Shown here: positions 61,016 to 64,000 of the stretch, in pieces
Numbering within the stretch: the stretch's first letter is position 1
How the letters are laid out: each line of letters begins with the position of its first letter
Source of the DNA: Xestospongia muta
Taxonomy: Eukaryota > Porifera > Demospongiae > Haplosclerida > Petrosiidae
Assembly: GCA_963693285.1 (NCBI GenBank)
Contig: OY848931.1
Coordinates: 1,865,001 to 1,929,000, forward strand
Reading direction: 5' to 3'
DNA: 64,000 bases
Program-made: the position numbers and the translations under genes
The notes under the pieces: model-generated
The model's input: only the letters and a program-made list of their open reading frames with translations
Database searches by the model: none
What the model was told of the DNA's origin: nothing

Positions 61016-64000
61016 AAGTTGACAATGATAGTAATGACGACTTGGAAAGGACAGAAACAAGCGGACATTTATCTCGACAAAAGAGAGTAAGAGATGGTGA
61101 CCATTTTGTATTGAAGGATCTTACAGCTGGTACTGGAACAAATTGATAAAATGGAGTCTTCTACTTTAAATATTCCTACTTTTACAATTACAGGTTTGTT
61201 AGATCAATATATAAAATATCTCATTGTGAAAAGAACTTTATCAATAAGTTAATCTCTTAGTGTTTGTGGTTGATATTATATTCTAACTTAGTCTCATCCC
61301 CAGCCTCACACACCCCCAGGAAATAAATGACATTTCTTAGTACATAATCTACTATAACATTTATAATACTAAGTTATAATAATTACATAATCTTATTAAC
61401 AATATACTATAGCTAATGTATTAAACACATGCTATATTGTAGTGATCTGACTCAGTTGTTTATTAGTACTATTACACATATGACTGGTCTAGTTGGGGCT
61501 TGTTCAGACTTGCCCTAAATATATAAATTATAATACACATACTGTATTGTAGTGATCTATTTAATTGTTCATTAAATGTTTTCATTTATAGGTGCTGAGG
61601 ACAACAAACGGAGTTCTGTAAAGTTTTCAATCTGAATATCAACCACCATCATATGAAGGAGATAACAAATTTAATGCTTTATTTGCTCCTTGTAATTCAT
61701 TTGGTATTACACAGTTCTCTCTTAACACACCCTCTACTGCCAATATTCGTCAAGTGCCACGCCTCCTACTTCATATTGCTATTGATAATAGCAATATAGA
61801 AATGGTAACTTATCTCTTATCAAGAGGAGCTAATTAAGTGGGTGTGGTTATCACTATAGTTATTATTGTCTTTTATTTTAATATAGGTTAACAAAGTAGC
61901 TGGTGAATTACAGTATACTGCTGTCCATTTAGCAGCATTACGTAATGATGATGTCATTATGACACTATTATTAAAATATGGAGCTGATGTAGAAATAAGT
62001 AATGCTGAACACTTAACTCCATTAGCTATGACAAGTAATTACAGTGTTAGGTAAATCTCAACCACACCCACTAATTATGTTCGAATATATTCTTTTTAGA
62101 AAAATGTTACTGAACTCAGTTTTGTTATGTGCTGCATCTGATGGTGGTGATATAGCAGAAGTGACATGCCTCCTGACAACCACACCCATTAGTCCCAATG
62201 TAAAGGGTTTAAGACATAAATGTGCTCTTCATCTTGCAGCTGCCAAAGGATATCGAGAAATTGTTGAATTTCTTATATTGAATGGAGTAAGTTTAATTAC
62301 ATTATCGTTGATAGTCGTGTGATGATCATGTGATTTTAGGTAGATGTTAATATTAGAGGAGGTAGTCATCAACGTACAGCACTTCATTATGCTAGTTTAG
62401 GAGGTTATGCTGACATCATTCAAATCTTATTAAGTGCAGGAGCTCATGAGTTTACCAGAGATGCCGGGGGATACACTCTTTGTCAAGGAGATGTTTGTTG
62501 TCTTTTACATACTGTATGTCTGTTAATATGTGTATGTATTTTATTATTGTTACTATAGAAACCAATGTCTCTATGTCTAGCTGTACAAAGTGGTAACATT
62601 GATCAGGTAAAGATAATACTTGAAGAGAGAGAATGTCATGAAGATGGAGATGGTGAAGATGATGTTATTAATCTACGTAATGATCAGACACATGCTCCAT
62701 TACATTTAGCATGTATTCTAGGATCTATGTAAGTATGTGTCCATTAATTTATCTACTTATACATCCATTAATTCATTTATTATTTGTTGTCATTCATCCA
62801 TTTTTAAAGTATGGTAGAAGGAAATCCTGTGTATATGAGAATTGAACTCAGGACCTTTAGAATACTTATCAGAGCTCTATTATCTTAGCCACCTGAACCT
62901 AAGAGAATGTGTAAGAAAATACTAACCTAGTGAGACATCATACAAGAGAGAGATAATCTGAGTTTACCCAACATAATATTTTGTACTTTTTATAAATTTA
63001 TTTTCTTCTCTTTCTTATAGACTTAACTCATAGAGCTCTGACAAGTATTTCAATTGTCTTGAATTCAAATCATTACAATTTTTTCTTTATAATATAGTTA
63101 CTGACATTTTATCCATTTAGGGATCTAGTACAGTTGTTAGTATCATATGGTGCTAAAGTAGATATTCATGGTGGTAGTGATTCATGGACACCTTTGTTTT
63201 ATGCTGCCATGTCAGGTGATTATCACATGACTAAAGTAAAGTGTCATGTGACATGTTATATATGTACATATAGGTCACATTCATTTAGTGGAATTTCTAT
63301 TATCAGTTGGTGCTAATCCTGAAGTATGACATATAGTGATATAGTATATGATTAGATGTATCTAATCACTGTAGGAGGAGGACAGTCAAGGTAGTACTGT
63401 GAGGGAGAGAGTGATAAAGGCAATAGAAGAGACTGAAGAATGTATGACACGTCTTAAACAACGAGAAAGATCAGCTGTTAGTTTACACTACCTAAATACT
63501 AATAAATTAGTCTTGTTTGTTAATAATTATTTCAAATATGTTATTAAGATCTCTTATTTTATATGTAACTTAGAAATATCAGTTTAGTATCTCATGTTAT
63601 CATTGACCTGTCTTCTTTCTATCTGTTAGTCTGTTGTAGATACTAACCTTATTACAAGACTCTCTGTTAATATGTTAAGACAGGTATATAAAGACTTGTA
63701 TCTCATTGTAATTATTGATTTTAATTACAGGAGAGTTCCCCATCTTGTTCTGTTGAAAATGAATTAGAATGGCAAAATTTAAAACTGACAAAATTAAAGG
63801 AAGTCTTATCTTTGTTGACTACACCCACTGAGAAAGTTCTGGCTGCTTTGAATGACAAGAATCTCTCAGAGTTTGTGTAAGACACTTCATATCTACCAGT
63901 ATCTATTTTTACATGGTCATCCATTTTGTGTCTAACCATTATCTTTCCATCCATCTAGTTCTCTATTAGAGTCAGACACAATATCACCTGACATATTACT
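61016..64000 (+). pseudogene. Fragment of FHA-ANK-RING gene, block D (runs off the window)
   Basis: Begins inside the FHA exon at the same junction as block A and shares A's internal deletion (GGTACTGG joined to AACAAATTG) and exon 4 deletion, with a TGA at 61633-61635. The exon 4 donor has lost its G. From exon 5 onward the frame is intact: 61887-62050, 62100-62286, 62340-62513, 62559-62728, 63121-63215, 63274-63323, 63375-63476, 63630-63683, 63731-63876 and 63959 to the edge. Exons 7 and 8 are separate here, unlike B. From 62.6 kb on, it aligns with B at a constant offset of 27,426 bp over the exons checked. The RING end is outside the window. Confidence 0.8.
62815..62995 (-). mobile_element. 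tRNA-derived SINE copy, block D
   Basis: Same intron, position and orientation as the copy at 35385-35570, so the insertion predates the B/D duplication. Confidence 0.6.

Overview
The window looks like nuclear DNA of an early-branching animal, most likely a demosponge. The sequence is AT-rich and compact, with many 45-60 bp GT-AG introns. It carries animal-type genes: a tectonic, LZTFL1, Death domains, and an ankyrin-Roc-COR-Death protein resembling the C-terminal half of DAPK1. The sponge call is an inference from gene content and intron style. All multi-exon models below were assembled by eye from splice signals, reading phase and remembered family resemblance, so exon edges are predictions.

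Left part (1-17.3 kb), conserved housekeeping and ciliary genes: the 3' end of an unknown gene (+); eIF4B (-) head-to-head with cytoplasmic dynein intermediate chain (+); an SLC35B1-type nucleotide-sugar transporter (-); LZTFL1 (-); an unrecognised two-TM protein (-); a small hydrophobic repeat ORF (+); and a tectonic-family transition-zone protein (-). About 1.5 kb of AT-rich sequence without recognisable genes follows.

Right part (18.7-64 kb), a segmentally duplicated array. The repeated block contains (i) a minus-strand ANK-Roc-COR gene (called ROCO here), (ii) a plus-strand gene encoding coiled coil, FHA-like domain, ankyrin repeats and RING, head-to-head with ROCO, and (iii) a minus-strand 3' fragment of a KANSL1-like (PEHE domain) gene. 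Four ROCO/FHA blocks are visible: A (18.8-25.0 kb), B (28.5-38.4 kb), C (41.6-52.4 kb) and D (54.8 kb to the right edge). Three KANSL1-like fragments lie between them. ROCO-A and ROCO-C have open reading frames through all predicted exons. ROCO-B is a wreck containing a 186-bp tandem array, and ROCO-D is broken by an 88-bp deletion. The FHA-ANK-RING gene is most complete in B but carries a mutated splice donor and a frameshifting deletion. A, C and D retain fragments.

The main observation is that the ROCO copies share one body (ankyrin repeats, GTPase, COR, Cys-rich segment) but end in different adaptor modules made by different 3' exons: a Death domain before a basic tail in A, a CARD-like helical domain in C, and a different Death domain in D. 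An orphan Death-type exon lies between blocks A and B. This looks like a diversifying family of signalling scaffolds, possibly in innate immunity or cell death, with the divergent FHA-ANK-RING gene as a candidate partner. Function is inferred only from domain content. Mobile DNA in the array includes a Ty3/Gypsy-type pol remnant with an LTR-like segment, a MULE-like element with a FLYWCH remnant, and copies of a tRNA-derived SINE.
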